Shown: positions 35,013 through 46,445 of the stretch, piece by piece
Position numbering within the stretch: the stretch's first letter is position 1
Layout: each line of letters starts with the position of its first letter
NCBI GenBank assembly: GCA_028456385.1
Contig: JALNQF010000004.1
Span: 124,001-188,000, forward strand
Reading direction: 5' to 3'
DNA: 64,000 nt
From: Ophiosphaerella korrae
Taxonomy: Eukaryota; Ascomycota; Dothideomycetes; Pleosporales; Phaeosphaeriaceae
The notes under the pieces: generated by a model
The model's input: the letters and a program-made list of their open reading frames with translations, nothing else
Told to the model about the DNA's origin: nothing
Databases searched by the model: none
Made by a program: the position numbers and the translations under genes

Positions 35013-36656
35013 TTACGTCTCTAGCGTAATCTCACACCGATGGGATTTTGGCGCAATCAAGAAGAAATTCTCAAATTCCATGCTTTCTGGTGTCGTGCTC
35101 TGTGCAAGCCGAATCCCCTTACATTCTCTGTAAAAGAACGCAACCGCATACCTCAATTCCATGCGCGCAAGATGAATACCAATGCATGATCGTGCGCCAA
35201 CTCCAAAGGGATGAAATGCCGTTTTAGCAGCAGGGGAGAGTGCTTCGGCCGTACAGCCATTTTTAGAGATCCATCGTTGCGGGTCAAAGCTGGATACTGT
35301 TAGTTGACGTTTTAATGTTACAACGAAGAACATACGTTGCAGGATTAGTCCAAATTTGTGGATCGCGATGGAAAGTGTAGGCTTGTGTATCAACAGTGAC
35401 TCCTTGTGGAATATGGTGTCCAGCAAATTCGGTCCCACCTTGTGGCACAACACGTGGTAAACTACTTGGAGCAGCACCATATAAACGCAGTGTTTCATCT
35501 ATAGTTGCGTTCAGGAGCGGCAGATTGATTAGTTCTTTCTCTGTGAAACTGTCCTTCAGGTTTGCAACTTCTGCTTCGAGGGCTGCCTGAAGTTCTGGTC
35601 GCTGCAAAACTGCCCAGGTAAGGTAAGTCAGTGTGACACCGGTGGTATCTGTACCAGCAATGATGATATTCATCGCTTCTATTGTGACATCCATGTCGTC
35701 AATGTGGCCTTCCCCTTCCTTCTCGCAGTCTTCAATTACTTTGGCGAAAATGTTTGTTTCGCCGCTCCGGCTTCGAGCCATCTCTACTGCGCGCCCTGCG
35801 CCCTTGAGTATGAACTCATTGGCATTGAACATTTCCTGTATAGCACCGATTGGGACAAAGCGTAATACGCGGAGGAAAGGCATTTCGACCATAATCCCAG
35901 CACCCATCGTCAGCTTCTTCAGGACGCGAATGAATTGATTTGCCTAATGTACATGTATCAGCGGTAGTTGCGTATTGAGCATTTACATCACACTTACGTG
36001 TCCAGCCTCCAGCATGCGAAATGATTCGCCAAAGGCAAGATGAGCGCTCACGTCGGAAGCTAACAGCATCCACCAGTTGTAGACGTCGGCTGTACCTTTT
36101 ATTGCGTCTGATTTGATATTTGTCACAGCAAGCATTGCCTTCTCTCGTACCACATGCTCCCAATTTTCAACAAGATAAGATCTGCTGAAAGATCGCGAAA
36201 GAAGCTTCCTCCTGGGGCCATGCTGACGTGGATCCAGCATCGTGAAAACACCCGCCTTCGGAAAATTTGCTAGCCGTAGGTACCAGTCGCTTTTCATGTA
36301 CTTTGTCCCAATCTTGTGTATCTCTTTGAAGGCATCAAGATCTGCCACACTGACTTCAGTTGGAGAAAGCCGTACAATCGAGCCATATTGCTTGTGAAGC
36401 GCATCAATGTAGAATATACGCTGGCCGGTGACAACAGCTTGTTTCAGGCGAAGATGAGTGAAGCGAGTGTACCATGGTCCCGGGAGATGTTTTGTTGGGC
36501 AGGTGAGTCCAATATAAATGAACTGAACACATGAATATTAGTTCGTAGAACTGATAGGAGAACGCCTACTTTTGCTGCTAATATAAAGAGCGTTACAAAA
36601 ACTACTAGTAGTGTTTTGTTCGCAAGGTTAGACTCTAACCTCGTGGGGGCTGCCAT
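35013..36656 (-). CDS. Cytochrome P450 monooxygenase
   Basis: Four exons in gene order, 36570-36656, 35998-36522, 35336-35943 and 35013-35289, encode 498 residues. An N-terminal membrane anchor (LLVVFVTLFILAA) is followed by the 'KHLPGPWYTRFTHLRL' proline-rich hinge. The I-helix motif is 'IIAGTDTTGVTLTYLTW'. The K-helix ExxR is ETLR in 'ATIDETLRLYGAAPSSLPR'. The PERF-like 'FDPQRWIS' precedes the heme loop 'FHPFGVGARSCIGIHLARM', whose Cys binds iron. It resembles fungal class II P450s of secondary or xenobiotic metabolism; I cannot assign a CYP family or substrate. Introns are 47, 54 and 46 nt. No polyketide synthase, peptide synthetase or terpene cyclase lies in the window, so a biosynthetic cluster is not supported. 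Confidence 0.93.
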
Positions 36657-37958
36657 TTTGCGATATTCTCGTGCTAGATAAATAGATTGATGTTTACTTG
36701 GAAAGCTGGAAGGAACTTTATATATGATAAAACTTTTCTAATCTGCTATCATGAATGCCTAGGTACGGCCAACCTGGGGATCATATGGTTTGTGTACGTC
36801 AAGGATGCATAGAAGCATAGCAATGCCTTTAAGTGAACCACAATCGTTAGAGGCGTACTAGGTGGTGTGGGTTGCGGCTACAGCCAAAATGACTAAAGTG
36901 ATTGGTACCGTTTTTTGTGTTCCTTCTCTTAATGAAAGTATAACACGGACGACCTTTTCTTGTTTTTGTTGCATTGGCCTGTTTTTAGCCTGACTTGATC
37001 TTGTAAGGCGTCATGATAGATACCGCGGGTACCATGGTAGAGGTCAGTCGCCACCTATGAAAGTGACGTTTAGTTGTTTCGATCCACGGTCTGGACACTG
37101 CACTAGAGAGCTGGCGGAGTGCGGGGCCGTAATTTCACTCACTCACATCCAACTTCCTACCTAACTTCCCGCTAGAGGCCTCTGTACAACAATGAATAGA
37201 ACTAGACAATGTTGTTCTTTCAATTTGGCGCCTCTTTTTCCTCACCCTTGATGGCATATTTCAATGATCATGTTTAATTCAATTTTGTTTCGCTTATTCT
37301 CGATCATAGCCATGGCAGACGTGACAAGGAAACTCAACGAAGAAGACCTGTACAGGTTAGAAAGGTATCACACAAGACAGTTAGTCGAGAGGTTCCCCTG
37401 TGCGGAATTCCTTGAATTTATCTGGACTGCATCCTAACTCGTATTCAATCATTGGAATTATTGCCAACGCGCAACGCATGAAATTGAAATGGAGCTCTGG
37501 TGGTGTTGAATGATAATCATGACCAATTTATCCAGAGAAGGCCTGCCAGTTGTGAAGAGCTTCCATGTCAGCGAAAAACGGTGGTTAAACGGCCTATGTT
37601 GAAAATTAGCGGTTAGATATCACCCAGCTTCCTATAAGCTCTTCCTAATATCAATAGTAAGTAGAGCAAGGCTACTTCAATCTTCAATAACTATAGTTAT
37701 TCAACATCCCACCTATTATATAAGTCTACCACTAATTTTAAGACAAGCGAAATTACCACGTTTACTTTTGGCAGAGAGAAGACCAGCTTGAATAACTAGA
37801 CTTTCAACTCTGAGTCATCGCCTCACCCAAATTGGCAAGTGCGAAGTCTACTTATTCAGGCATTCGCAATCAAATTCCTCCGTCCCTAGATGCTTGCGAC
37901 CCACCAAACTCCAAATTCGTTTTGTGCTGTGCGGTTTTTTTGGCGTTGAACTAAAAGC
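36657..37958. other. Gene-poor divergent region between P450 and GNAT gene
   Basis: About 1.3 kb. AT-rich DNA at 37610-37760 includes a perfect TAACTATAGTTA palindrome near 37688. A Met at 37312 opens only a short frame. No gene supported. Confidence 0.5.
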
Positions 37959-38999
37959 ATGGCAAATGTCTTCCGGCACCCGGCAACCTCTCCCATACTT
38001 CAAGCGGCACTCAAATTCTCCCTGCCATACAGCATAAACCTAGTCTATCGTACACAGCATCCGAATCGCACAGAGCATGCTCGGATACTCGCTACTTTCC
38101 CTCCAACTGCAACAACCGTCCCAAAATGCTGGGCAGCAGCGTACCTAGACCGATCCATGAGGCCAGAAACGGAGTTATGGATTTTTGCGACGGGAGAAAT
38201 GCAGAAGCACAATTCTTCAACATCACACGGTTTCTGTGAAACGTGTAAACAAATCGTACTTTCTTTATTGGATTACATGTCTACTTTACCGACTCCACCA
38301 ATGCGCCCCGACAACGAGCCGGCTATGGCCATTGCATATCAACATGAACAAGACTTCCCAACGCCTGGTCCAGCTGGTGAATATCCTTTATCGCCGGGGA
38401 CATTCATGCGTCACTTGCTTCTTCCGAAAGTCGTCCTACTAGGAGCAGCACACGAACAAATTCTGCGAATATGCCGCGACACTGGCCTTGTGCGACACGA
38501 TTTTCCAGGCCCAAAATCTGAGTTGAATAAATTTGTATTCAAGTTATCTGATCTACCTATAACTAGAGGGCTACCTGAAGGTTTACGATGGGGCAACATG
38601 AGAGAACAGGACATCGATACCGTCAAGGCGCGCACAAACATACCTCGCTCCATAGAGACGCTGATGTCACTACAGAGTCTGGGTGTTTTCGAAGATAACA
38701 GCGACAAGGCTGTGGCTTGGACATTCTTTGGGCTAGATGGGTCCCTCACAACATTGCATACTGAGCAAGAGTATAGAGGAAAGGGGATAGCAAAAGCTGT
38801 AGCTACCAAAATCATGCGTAAGTATGCACCTGGACTGGCCGTAGATAACGAAGGAAATGTTTGGTCTCACGCAGATGTTTATACGGGGAACATGCAGAGT
38901 GAGAGCGTGTGTAAAAGTTTGGGGGGTAAGGCGCTTTGGAAGGACTACTGGGTGCGGATAGACCTAAAAAAGGCTGGTGCACTGGCAAAGAACGCTTAG
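37959..38999 (+). CDS. GNAT-family N-acetyltransferase (FR47-like)
   Basis: A single 346-residue frame with a clear start (AAAAGCATGG). The N-terminal ~200 residues have no domain I can name, apart from regions such as 'LPTPPMRPDNEPAM' that look loop-like. The C-terminal ~110 residues are a GNAT fold: 'AVAWTFFGLDGSLTTLHTE' gives the central strands, and 'EYRGKGIAKAVATKIM' is motif A with the R/Q-x-x-G-x-G/A pattern that binds acetyl-CoA pyrophosphate. The late 'SVCKSLGGKALWKDYWVRID' matches the FR47-like C-terminus. The substrate is unknown. Similar proteins related to animal glycine N-acyltransferase are common in filamentous fungi. Confidence 0.85.
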   Translation: MANVFRHPATSPILQAALKFSLPYSINLVYRTQHPNRTEHARILATFPPTATTVPKCWAAAYLDRSMRPETELWIFATGEMQKHNSSTSHGFCETCKQIVLSLLDYMSTLPTPPMRPDNEPAMAIAYQHEQDFPTPGPAGEYPLSPGTFMRHLLLPKVVLLGAAHEQILRICRDTGLVRHDFPGPKSELNKFVFKLSDLPITRGLPEGLRWGNMREQDIDTVKARTNIPRSIETLMSLQSLGVFEDNSDKAVAWTFFGLDGSLTTLHTEQEYRGKGIAKAVATKIMRKYAPGLAVDNEGNVWSHADVYTGNMQSESVCKSLGGKALWKDYWVRIDLKKAGALAKNA

Positions 39000-39392
39000 G
39001 GGTAGGTACAATGAAGCATGACTAGAATGGAATCTGGAAGCAATCTGTTTGAAGTCAGCTAAGGCACACCAATGTGATCAAGTCATGACGAGGTATAAGC
39101 GTAAAGGTGCTCATGAAAAAATTAGAGTTGTGTTGCGTTTGGATCCTCACCGAAGATCTCAGGGTTAAAAAGGTATAATCATAGCAAGGGGTGACAGAGA
39201 GATGGGCAAGTAACTTACTAGACGGTATGGCTGGGTGCCACTGCTTCTATTGAGCATCACAAACACAAAAAGCGGCATCTTCCTGTTCATCTTATCGTAT
39301 TTTTGTTGACGGTCCTATATCATGGAGCATTCGTGGTCAGGCTGTAGCCATGTCGAGATATCTCAAGAAAGGTCGCTGCAAACGGAGATAGT
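39000..39392. other. Convergent intergenic region
   Basis: 393 nt between the 3' ends of the GNAT gene and P0. Only untranslated tails expected; nothing else seen. Confidence 0.5.
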
Positions 39393-40450
39393 CTAGTCGA
39401 ACAGACCGAAGCCCATGTCCTCATCTTCGGACTCCTCCTTCTCCTCTTCTTTCTCTTCGGCCTTAGTGGGCGCAGCATCGGCACTAGCGCCAGTGCCGGC
39501 AGCGGGTCCAGCTGAAGCATACTTATCGGGGTTGGCAATGCGGTCCTTGAGCTCAGCGATCTCCTCCCACTCGTACTCAGTCTCGATGGCGACGGAAAGA
39601 ACCTTTTTGTATGAATTGACGACGGAGTGTATAACCGAGGGCAGAGTGGGGAAGTTAGCGGCAAGTGAGATACTAGCAATGGTGGCGATGGCACTGCTAA
39701 AGGCCTTGAGTAGCTGAGACTCCTCGATATCCAGGACGGAGGAGGCAAAAGTCTGGCCATTGTCGTAGATCTGGGTAATGCCCATACCGTATGTGAAAGG
39801 CGAAATGTTCAACAAGTTGAGAAGGGTGGCCTCAGACGCACCGACCTTGTTGCCAGCCTCAATCAACTTCAATTCGGCCGTAATTTCGATAGTACCACGT
39901 GCAATCTTGGTGGGAACACCGAGAGCCTGGAAGAAAGAAGTCTTTCCGGGCTCCATACCACTGCTAATAGTTAGCATATATTCGTGCAAGGTATATGGGC
40001 GACGGTTGATCGTACGTGTTACCAGCCGGGATGAAAACATCGAGGGGTGCAAGGGCACCAGCACGGGCGGGAGCGGCGACACGGTTGGAGAGAATCTTGT
40101 CACGGATTTCCTTGAGGTCACTGTTGGTGAAGACGAAGCCAACGTTGCCTATGAAACTGTCAATGCCAAATTCTTGAAGCTGGGCGGTGCGTAGAGGACA
40201 ACACACCCTTGACGAAGGGAAGCAGGCGCTCATATTCAGGAGAGTCAGCGATGAGGCCCTTCAGAGCACGGCGGACCATGGTGTTCTTTCCCATGAGAAC
40301 GACACCCTCGCCGCGGAGGGAGTGTCGGATCTCGTGCATCTGCTGCGACGAGACATTGTCAACGCCAACGATGAAGATACTCTTGTACTCCTTGAGGAGG
40401 CTCTCGAGCTTGTCAAAATAAGCGGCCTTGGTTTCTTTCTTGCCCCCCAT
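39393..40450 (-). CDS. RPP0: 60S acidic ribosomal protein P0 (uL10)
   Basis: Three exons in gene order, 40207-40450, 40016-40148 and 39393-39960, encode 314 residues. The protein starts [20 protein letters not shown] and contains '[18 protein letters not shown]', the rRNA-binding part. '[18 protein letters not shown]' lies in the second domain. The Ala/Pro hinge leads to the conserved stalk tail [12 protein letters not shown], shared with P1 and P2. P0 anchors the P1/P2 dimers to 25S rRNA at the GTPase centre and recruits elongation factors. Introns are 58 and 55 nt. Its start is 204 nt from the start of TRM82 on the opposite strand, so the two probably share a promoter. Confidence 0.97.
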
Positions 40451-40654
40451 TGTGTTCGTAGTGACGCAAAGGGATGTTTAAGGTCTTTGAAGTGGTTGTT
40501 GTAGTTTGATGGTCGAGACAGGAAGCTCGGCAGCAGCAAAACACAAATTGACGTCGCTCGCTTCGCTGTGGCCGCTAGTACCGAAACAGGCAAGGGCGCT
40601 TTCAAACACCACTCGACGCATATCTGCCATGCCTCTCCGCATGCAAGTGACGAC
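40451..40654. promoter_or_regulatory. Bidirectional promoter, RPP0 / TRM82
   Basis: Only 204 nt separate the divergent start codons, so promoters and leaders must overlap. No specific factor site is called. Confidence 0.6.
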
Positions 40655-42398
40655 ATGGCTTTTCCCTATCAGTGTCTCGTTGCTCGAAACACATCGTCGG
40701 GCGGGTCGAATGCGTGGACTCTATTCGGTGCGAGCGGATCGAAGCTTGTTCTCCAATCAAGCAATGGCGCAACATCGGTCTGGCCGCAGCAACTTGGCCA
40801 GACAATAGTAGGTCTCCCTCATATCATGTGCTTTTGTGCTCATTTTAAGTTTTGCCTTGCGGACCACATACTAACATATCAGAACCATTCAGAAGCAGAA
40901 AGTGGATCAGAAGAACCACCAGGAAAACGGATCAAGTTGTTATCGCCCAAAGAGCTGAAGTCGAATTTTTCGAGTTTGGTCTTGTCAAACAACAATCAGT
41001 ATTTGGTTGGTGTAACGGGTGAGGATAAATGTATCCGCGTATTTGAGGTTGATTCTCAGTGTCAATTACAGTTGCTAAGCGAGCGGTAAGAAAATGCTCT
41101 CACAATCACAGTAACCATACTGATGTATCCCAAGATGTATGACAAGAAGGCCTTCTTCCATCAGCCTGACATCAGATGACTCTACGATATTGTGTGCGGA
41201 TAAATTCGGAGACGTGTATGCTCTGCCATTACTACCAGCTTTGGACGATGAACAGCCGGAAGCTGCAAAACCAGGAAGTGGGCCGTCCGAGGATAAGGAC
41301 TTTACTCCGTCCGCGACTGTTTTCACTGTTCACTCTGGAAGGAATCGCAAAACCCTAGAAGAACAGTTGAAGCAGAAGGCCAAAGGACCGCTAAAAACTA
41401 AGGAGGCGATGGCATTCAGACACGACCTGTTATTAGGGCACGTATCCATGCTCACAGATATCGCGCATGCAAACGTAGGCGACCGTACTTATATCATTAC
41501 AGCAGATAGAGATGAACACATCCGAGTGTCTAGAGGTCTACCCCAAGCGCATATTATAGAGGGATTCTGTTTTGGACACCAAGAGTTTGTGAGCAGATTG
41601 TGCCTAATGCGATCTGGACTTTTGGTATCCGGGGGAGGTGATGCTGAATTATTCGTTTGGGATTGGCAAAATTTTCGACTCGTTACAAAGCTGCCCCTTC
41701 GCGACACCGCTCTCCAGCATCTAAAATCCCGCGCGGATCCTGTCTCATCCATGATTGATGACACAAGCTTCAAAGTCGCGGTCACCGGGATATGGGAGGT
41801 ACCAAACGGTGAAAATCAAGTGAGTATTTGTGGAGAATGGCTGTTCTACGGCGGCTTATAGGCAATAGGAAAATGAGATACTCGTAACATGCGAAGGGCT
41901 GCCAGCTCTTTTCAATTTCAGGATTGGTTCAGGCGATATGGTTGGTAATACAATAACCCTAGACGGCAACGCACTTGCTGTCGCTTTCATTCAAACATCT
42001 CCAAATTTGTGGGACATGATTGTTTCCGTAGACAACGTACACGAGCCAGGATCTACATCGGAACTCCGAAATGTCAAGGTAGGCGTCTATGCCCATGTTG
42101 GTGCATTGCCAGGTCGGCTAACAAGGTATCACAGAATGTTTTGCGGTTACGGCACCTCGTCAAACAGGCGGATGGTCAATGGCGCGAAGATATAGGCGTA
42201 GACCAAGCTCTAAGCTGGTTTGTTGAAGGTGGCAGCAAAACAAATGTCACAGGAGGAGCACATGGTGACACGACTGATTGTCGGTCCAACCAGGGACCGA
42301 GCACAGGCCCTGGTGATGCTAAAGCAATGCGAGACATACTTTACCATGTGGAGAACCTGAGGAAGAGGCCGGATGCCGAGGGTGGCGGTGGTACCTAG
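40655..42398 (+). CDS. TRM82: tRNA (guanine-N7) methyltransferase WD40 subunit Trm82
   Basis: Five exons, 40655-40807, 40883-41085, 41135-41819, 41869-42078 and 42135-42398, give 504 residues. The WD40 blades include 'LVGVTGEDKCIRVFEV' and 'ILCADKFGDVYALPLL'. The most diagnostic stretch is 'TADRDEHIRVSRGLPQ' followed by 'IEGFCFGHQEFVSRLCL', highly conserved in Trm82/WDR4. A Gly/Thr-rich tail ends the protein. Trm82 is the non-catalytic partner that stabilises Trm8 for m7G46 formation in tRNA; Trm8 is not in the window. Introns are 75, 49, 49 and 56 nt. The start at 40655 gives a sensible first blade; a further upstream Met is out of frame. Confidence 0.92.
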
Positions 42399-43340
42399 AT
42401 GCTTAGGCCTGCACAAGACAGTAGATCTCCTAGTGCTCGAATGCGCAGAAGTTAACCTTGACGTATGAGGCTCGGGGCTCGCATGGAGTGCCACAAGAAG
42501 ATGCAACGGCCCCTGTGGAGGATCTAATCAGTGCCCTGCATTTGACACCCTGTACAGTAATTGAAACTCCTATGCCGAGGCTAGCTAGTCAGCCAACGGA
42601 GCGGCACAGGTGGTTTGTTTCGCTAAAGCCGTGTCATAGTTCTTCTAGATCTTTGCCGACGTCCGTGAGTAGGTGAGTCTAGTACAATTCGATTTCTAAG
42701 AACCAGGCCCACTGCTCAGCGCCGATGGCCTCTCAGCGACACCGGCCAATTTTTCTTTTCCAATACAAGACGAGCACATATGTACAATTTTCCCCTGTAG
42801 CTAGAATTGCGTGCATTTGCTCTCACGTACATCCACAACATTTACGCCGCGTTGAGCAGTGCTGGTATTAATTCTAATCAGGTTTGAGCACAATTCGCAG
42901 AGCACACGCCCCTCCAAGCAGACTACCTCATCCACCAACAACTACTCTGTGACATCTCCAAGGCTCCGCCATACATCGCCGACGATTTATAATTGTTTCT
43001 CACTCAGCAACTTATTCTCGCCTTCCAGTCTCTTCTGCAACACACAGGCCTTGGTCATAAGGCACTTTTTGCGCGCATCAGAAGAAAAAATCACCATTGT
43101 TGCTCGGCATCCCACTTTGCACATACCACTTCCATACGCGCGACACAATATCTGCACGCGATACCCGTGCTCGCCGTCAAACTGTTTGCCTCAGTCTTCA
43201 AAAGGGCATCTCCCCGGTTCCTTTCTCTGTTTGTGGTACCCATCGCCGTTGCGACGTCTCATAACCAACGCGTGTCACCTACTGCGGGGCTTTCGTCTGC
43301 TTCCAACTTGACACAGACACAACGAACAGGTTCACGCAAG
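42399..43340. other. Region upstream of thioredoxin reductase
   Basis: About 940 nt. From about 42993 the frame of the thioredoxin reductase start codon is open upstream for ~116 codons without an ATG and, in translation, without Asp or Glu. See the separate finding. Otherwise no gene. Confidence 0.5.
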
Positions 43341-44700
43341 ATGCATTCAAAAGTAGTTAGTAAGTTGCGCATACTTTGCATTTAATGAGGCAGTGCTAAT
43401 ACCTTGCGCAGTTATTGGGTAAGCTTTCGCGCGTTTTGATATGTTCACCCACAATGACGATGTTGCACTTTTCCCTCACACACTGACACTCTGTATAGAT
43501 CGGGGCCTGCAGGCCACACGGCAGCCATCTATGCGGCTCGAGCCGACCTAAAGCGTGAGTCACCTACAATCACGTATCTATATGTATGGCTTTACTAATT
43601 AAGTACAGCCGTTATGTATGAGGGCTTCCTGGCGCTCGGTATTGCCGCAGGTGGTCAATTGACCACCACAGATGAAGTAGAAAACTTCCCCGGCTTCACA
43701 AAGATCGGAGGCGGAAAGCTCATGGTGAGTTCTGGGCATTAGAAGATCTGCATCGACCCTACTAACGTAGTACAGGATCAAATGCGTGAGCAATCCGAAG
43801 CCTGTGGCACCGAGATTATTTCCCAAACGGTTGCGAAGGTTGACCTAAAAGCGCGCCCGTTCAAATACTGGTTATATCCTATGGGTGATGACGAGGAGGT
43901 TGAGGAGGAAGAACACACCGCCGATGCTCTCATCATCGCGACCGGCGCAAAGGCGAGGAGGTTAGATCTCCCCGGCGAGACAAAATACTGGGGTAATGGC
44001 GTGTCAGCCTGTGCAGTCTGTGACGGGTCTTTGCCCATGTTCCGCGACCAACCCCTGGTCGTTATTGGAGGCGGTGACTCCGCTGTGGAAGAGGCACTTT
44101 ACCTTACAAAGAAGGCGAAGAAGGTCACTGTGCTCGTACGGAGAGACAAGCTACGGGCAAGCAGAACAAACGCTCGACGACTCACCACACACCCAAAGAT
44201 TGACATCATGTACAATACCAGTGCGTCTGAGATCAAGGGAGAGGAGAAGAAAAATGGCTTGATGACCCAGCTGGTCGTTAAAAATAACGTCACCAAGGAG
44301 GAACAGACCATTGAAGCACGAGGGCTATTCTATGCTGTTGGCCACGATCCAGCAACAGAGATCTTCAAGGGACAACTAGACATGGACGAAGATGGCTATC
44401 TCATCACCAAGCCCGGAGCAGGCCTTACCAGTGTTGAGGGCGTCTTTGCGGCCGGTGATGTCCAGGACAAAAAGTATCGCCAGGCAATCACAAGTGCGGG
44501 TACGTCTCAATCGTGCCTAGAACAAAAATCAAATTACTAACAGCTCGCTAGGATCTGGTTGCATTGCCGCACTAGAAGCCGAGAAGTGGCTCGCCGAGCA
44601 AGACGACGCCGTCACCAACGAGCTTGAAACCGAGACTCAGGCGGAGAAGTCGCAGACTAACGGCGTTGTACCTGAGTATCGCTCGAATCCGCTTTTGTAG
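43341..44700 (+). CDS. TRR1: Thioredoxin reductase (NADPH), low-molecular-weight type
   Basis: Six exons, 43341-43359, 43412-43418, 43499-43554, 43609-43724, 43776-44499 and 44552-44700, encode 356 residues. Exon 2 is only 7 nt (TTATTGG); its inclusion is needed to build [20 protein letters not shown], the FAD-binding GxGxxG/A motif. The redox site is CAVC (C145, C148) in '[13 protein letters not shown]', the NADPH fold is '[16 protein letters not shown]' and the FAD end motif is '[17 protein letters not shown]'. The enzyme reduces thioredoxin with NADPH. An acidic insert ([12 protein letters not shown]) and a ~30-residue C-terminal tail make it longer than yeast Trr1 (319). An upstream in-frame extension could supply a mitochondrial form. 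Confidence 0.94.
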
Positions 44701-45206
44701 ACTTTTCTCCATCATCGCACTTGGAACATCGTCACATCTTCCACACATATGAAGGAATTAGCATAATTGTTTTCGTGTAGCGACAGGGAGCATCTATAGA
44801 GTTGCCAAAGATTTCACCTTTCTTCTCGGGTTGGCTGGAGCTTTGTAATCACGGCTCGCCGGATTTGGAATGGGATATGGGTATAGATTTGGATCCGGAT
44901 ATGCTGTGTGGGGATATTGATCAGTGAAATTCAACAAGAAGTCACTAGTGTTATATTGAGTTGATAAGCGTGTATTGGTCATTATGAATACATTGTTGTG
45001 TGTGAAGACTTGGAGGGGACTATTGATGTGTCATCAACATCTATTGGAAAATATCCGTTACATGATGAAGCATTTTGTAATGCGCCTCCAAGATGCACAA
45101 GACCATGCTGGTAACTCGTATGCTGACTGCTGACCGTAAGACACCATCATGTTGGCTGAGGAACCCAGCGCTATTGAGAGATAGATGGCGCCTAAGTTGA
45201 TGAGCA
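44701..45206. other. Convergent intergenic region
   Basis: 506 nt holding the 3' tails of thioredoxin reductase and the unknown acidic protein gene. A short minus-strand frame at 44794-44982 is not supported. Confidence 0.5.
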
Positions 45207-45980
45207 TCAACCGCTAAAATCATGAACCTTGAGGAGGTTGAGCGCACTCTCGAAAGCTTTTACTACATTGATGTCTAAGGAAAGAATGTCAGCAGACATA
45301 TAACGGATGGTTTGGAAAGTACGTACAGTGATTTTGAGTGTACTCTAGCTTGGCTTCTGCATTACGAACGTAGGCTGTGCGCGTTTGGAGCCTATTTGTA
45401 TGTGAGTAAATACAAGTCACAAACCCTCTTGAAATATTGTACCGTTGGAAGGTCCGGTCCGTTTCATGCTCGTTCCCAGAATCTGCCCAGATGCGGAAGT
45501 ACTGCATGTACTATCAGCATCTCACTTTATATTGGCACAGTGAAGCTGTACGCTCATGAGACTTTCCCATTCTTGGGATAATGCAGCCTCATTCTCTTGA
45601 CAGCCATGCATTGCTTCGTGATATCGTTGGTGCAGACCATCCCAATCAAAATCTGCAATTTTGTCTTCAGGGTTCTCCACATCTTCCTCTTCTGAATCAT
45701 CAGTCTTGTCGGCATGATCGTCAGAGTCATGGCGATGTTGTTGACCTGATGGTGGCCTCTCTGTTTCCTCTGAGCTCACGCGCCCCAATGGTGGTTTTGC
45801 AACTTTGTCGTCTTGTGTCGTAGGCGCAGCAGACTTTGGTCGCGGCGAGTTGGCCATGCTGAACAGATTCTCCCAAGGATCCTCGCTGTATTGAATGATG
45901 GGTGGTGAGGATGGGAAGATTGATGATGCAGTATACCTTGGCAAAGACGATTCAGATTCGTTGTTAGGCACGCTGCTCAT
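45207..45980 (-). CDS. Unknown acidic fungal protein
   Basis: Four exons in gene order, 45552-45980, 45443-45501, 45327-45391 and 45207-45274, with three GT-AG introns of 50-52 nt, encode 206 residues. The N-terminal ~110 residues are polar and disordered, with a long acidic stretch (DDSEEEDVENPEDKIADFD). The remainder looks helical: 'WDGLHQRYHEAMHGCQENE', 'LSQEWESLMSYFRIW', 'RTAYVRNAEAKLEYTQNH' and an ending 'VVKAFESALNLLKVHDFSG', suggesting coiled-coil pairing. I do not recognise the family. Support comes from splice quality and continuous frame. In-frame Met codons upstream (46109, 46091) exist, but the MSSVPNN start is preferred. It is divergent from ATG14, 465 nt apart. Confidence 0.7.
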
Positions 45981-46445
45981 CCGTGATGCTGTGCGACAGA
46001 TCAGTGTGAGTGAGGGACCAAGGCCCTTGTGGCAACCGTGAATGCCGCAGAGAGAAAAGGGCACTGCGGTGACAGATGGGTGTGTGTGCATCACGTGGTC
46101 CAGTGCCACCTGCTTTGGTCAAGCGCGACATGACGTGCACAGGAAGGTGCGTGTGCCTAGCGTACCTGCGGGTCTGTCGCCTCATCAGTCACTCGCCAGG
46201 CGGTGGATGGCCAAGTGACGACAAAGCTTCTGCCTATCTAGTCACCCAGCCTTCCCTAGTCTCTACCACAGTTCACATCTCCTTCTACCACATAACCCTT
46301 GACAACTTCCAGTAGCTCATATATGGATTCATAACGCTCCATAGCCCTCCACGGCCACTTCGCACTCACCATGGTTGCGAGGAACCTCCCACACCCCATA
46401 CCCTGCGACCCACAAGGCAGCGATATCACATAACACAACCACAGT
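45981..46445. promoter_or_regulatory. Divergent promoter region, unknown gene / ATG14
   Basis: 465 nt between two opposite start codons. No recognised sites or repeats. Confidence 0.4.

Noticed and set aside
35013..38999. P450 plus acetyltransferase as a secondary-metabolite cluster
   Set aside because: No backbone synthase, transporter or regulator nearby; flanks are a tRNA and ribosomal protein P0.
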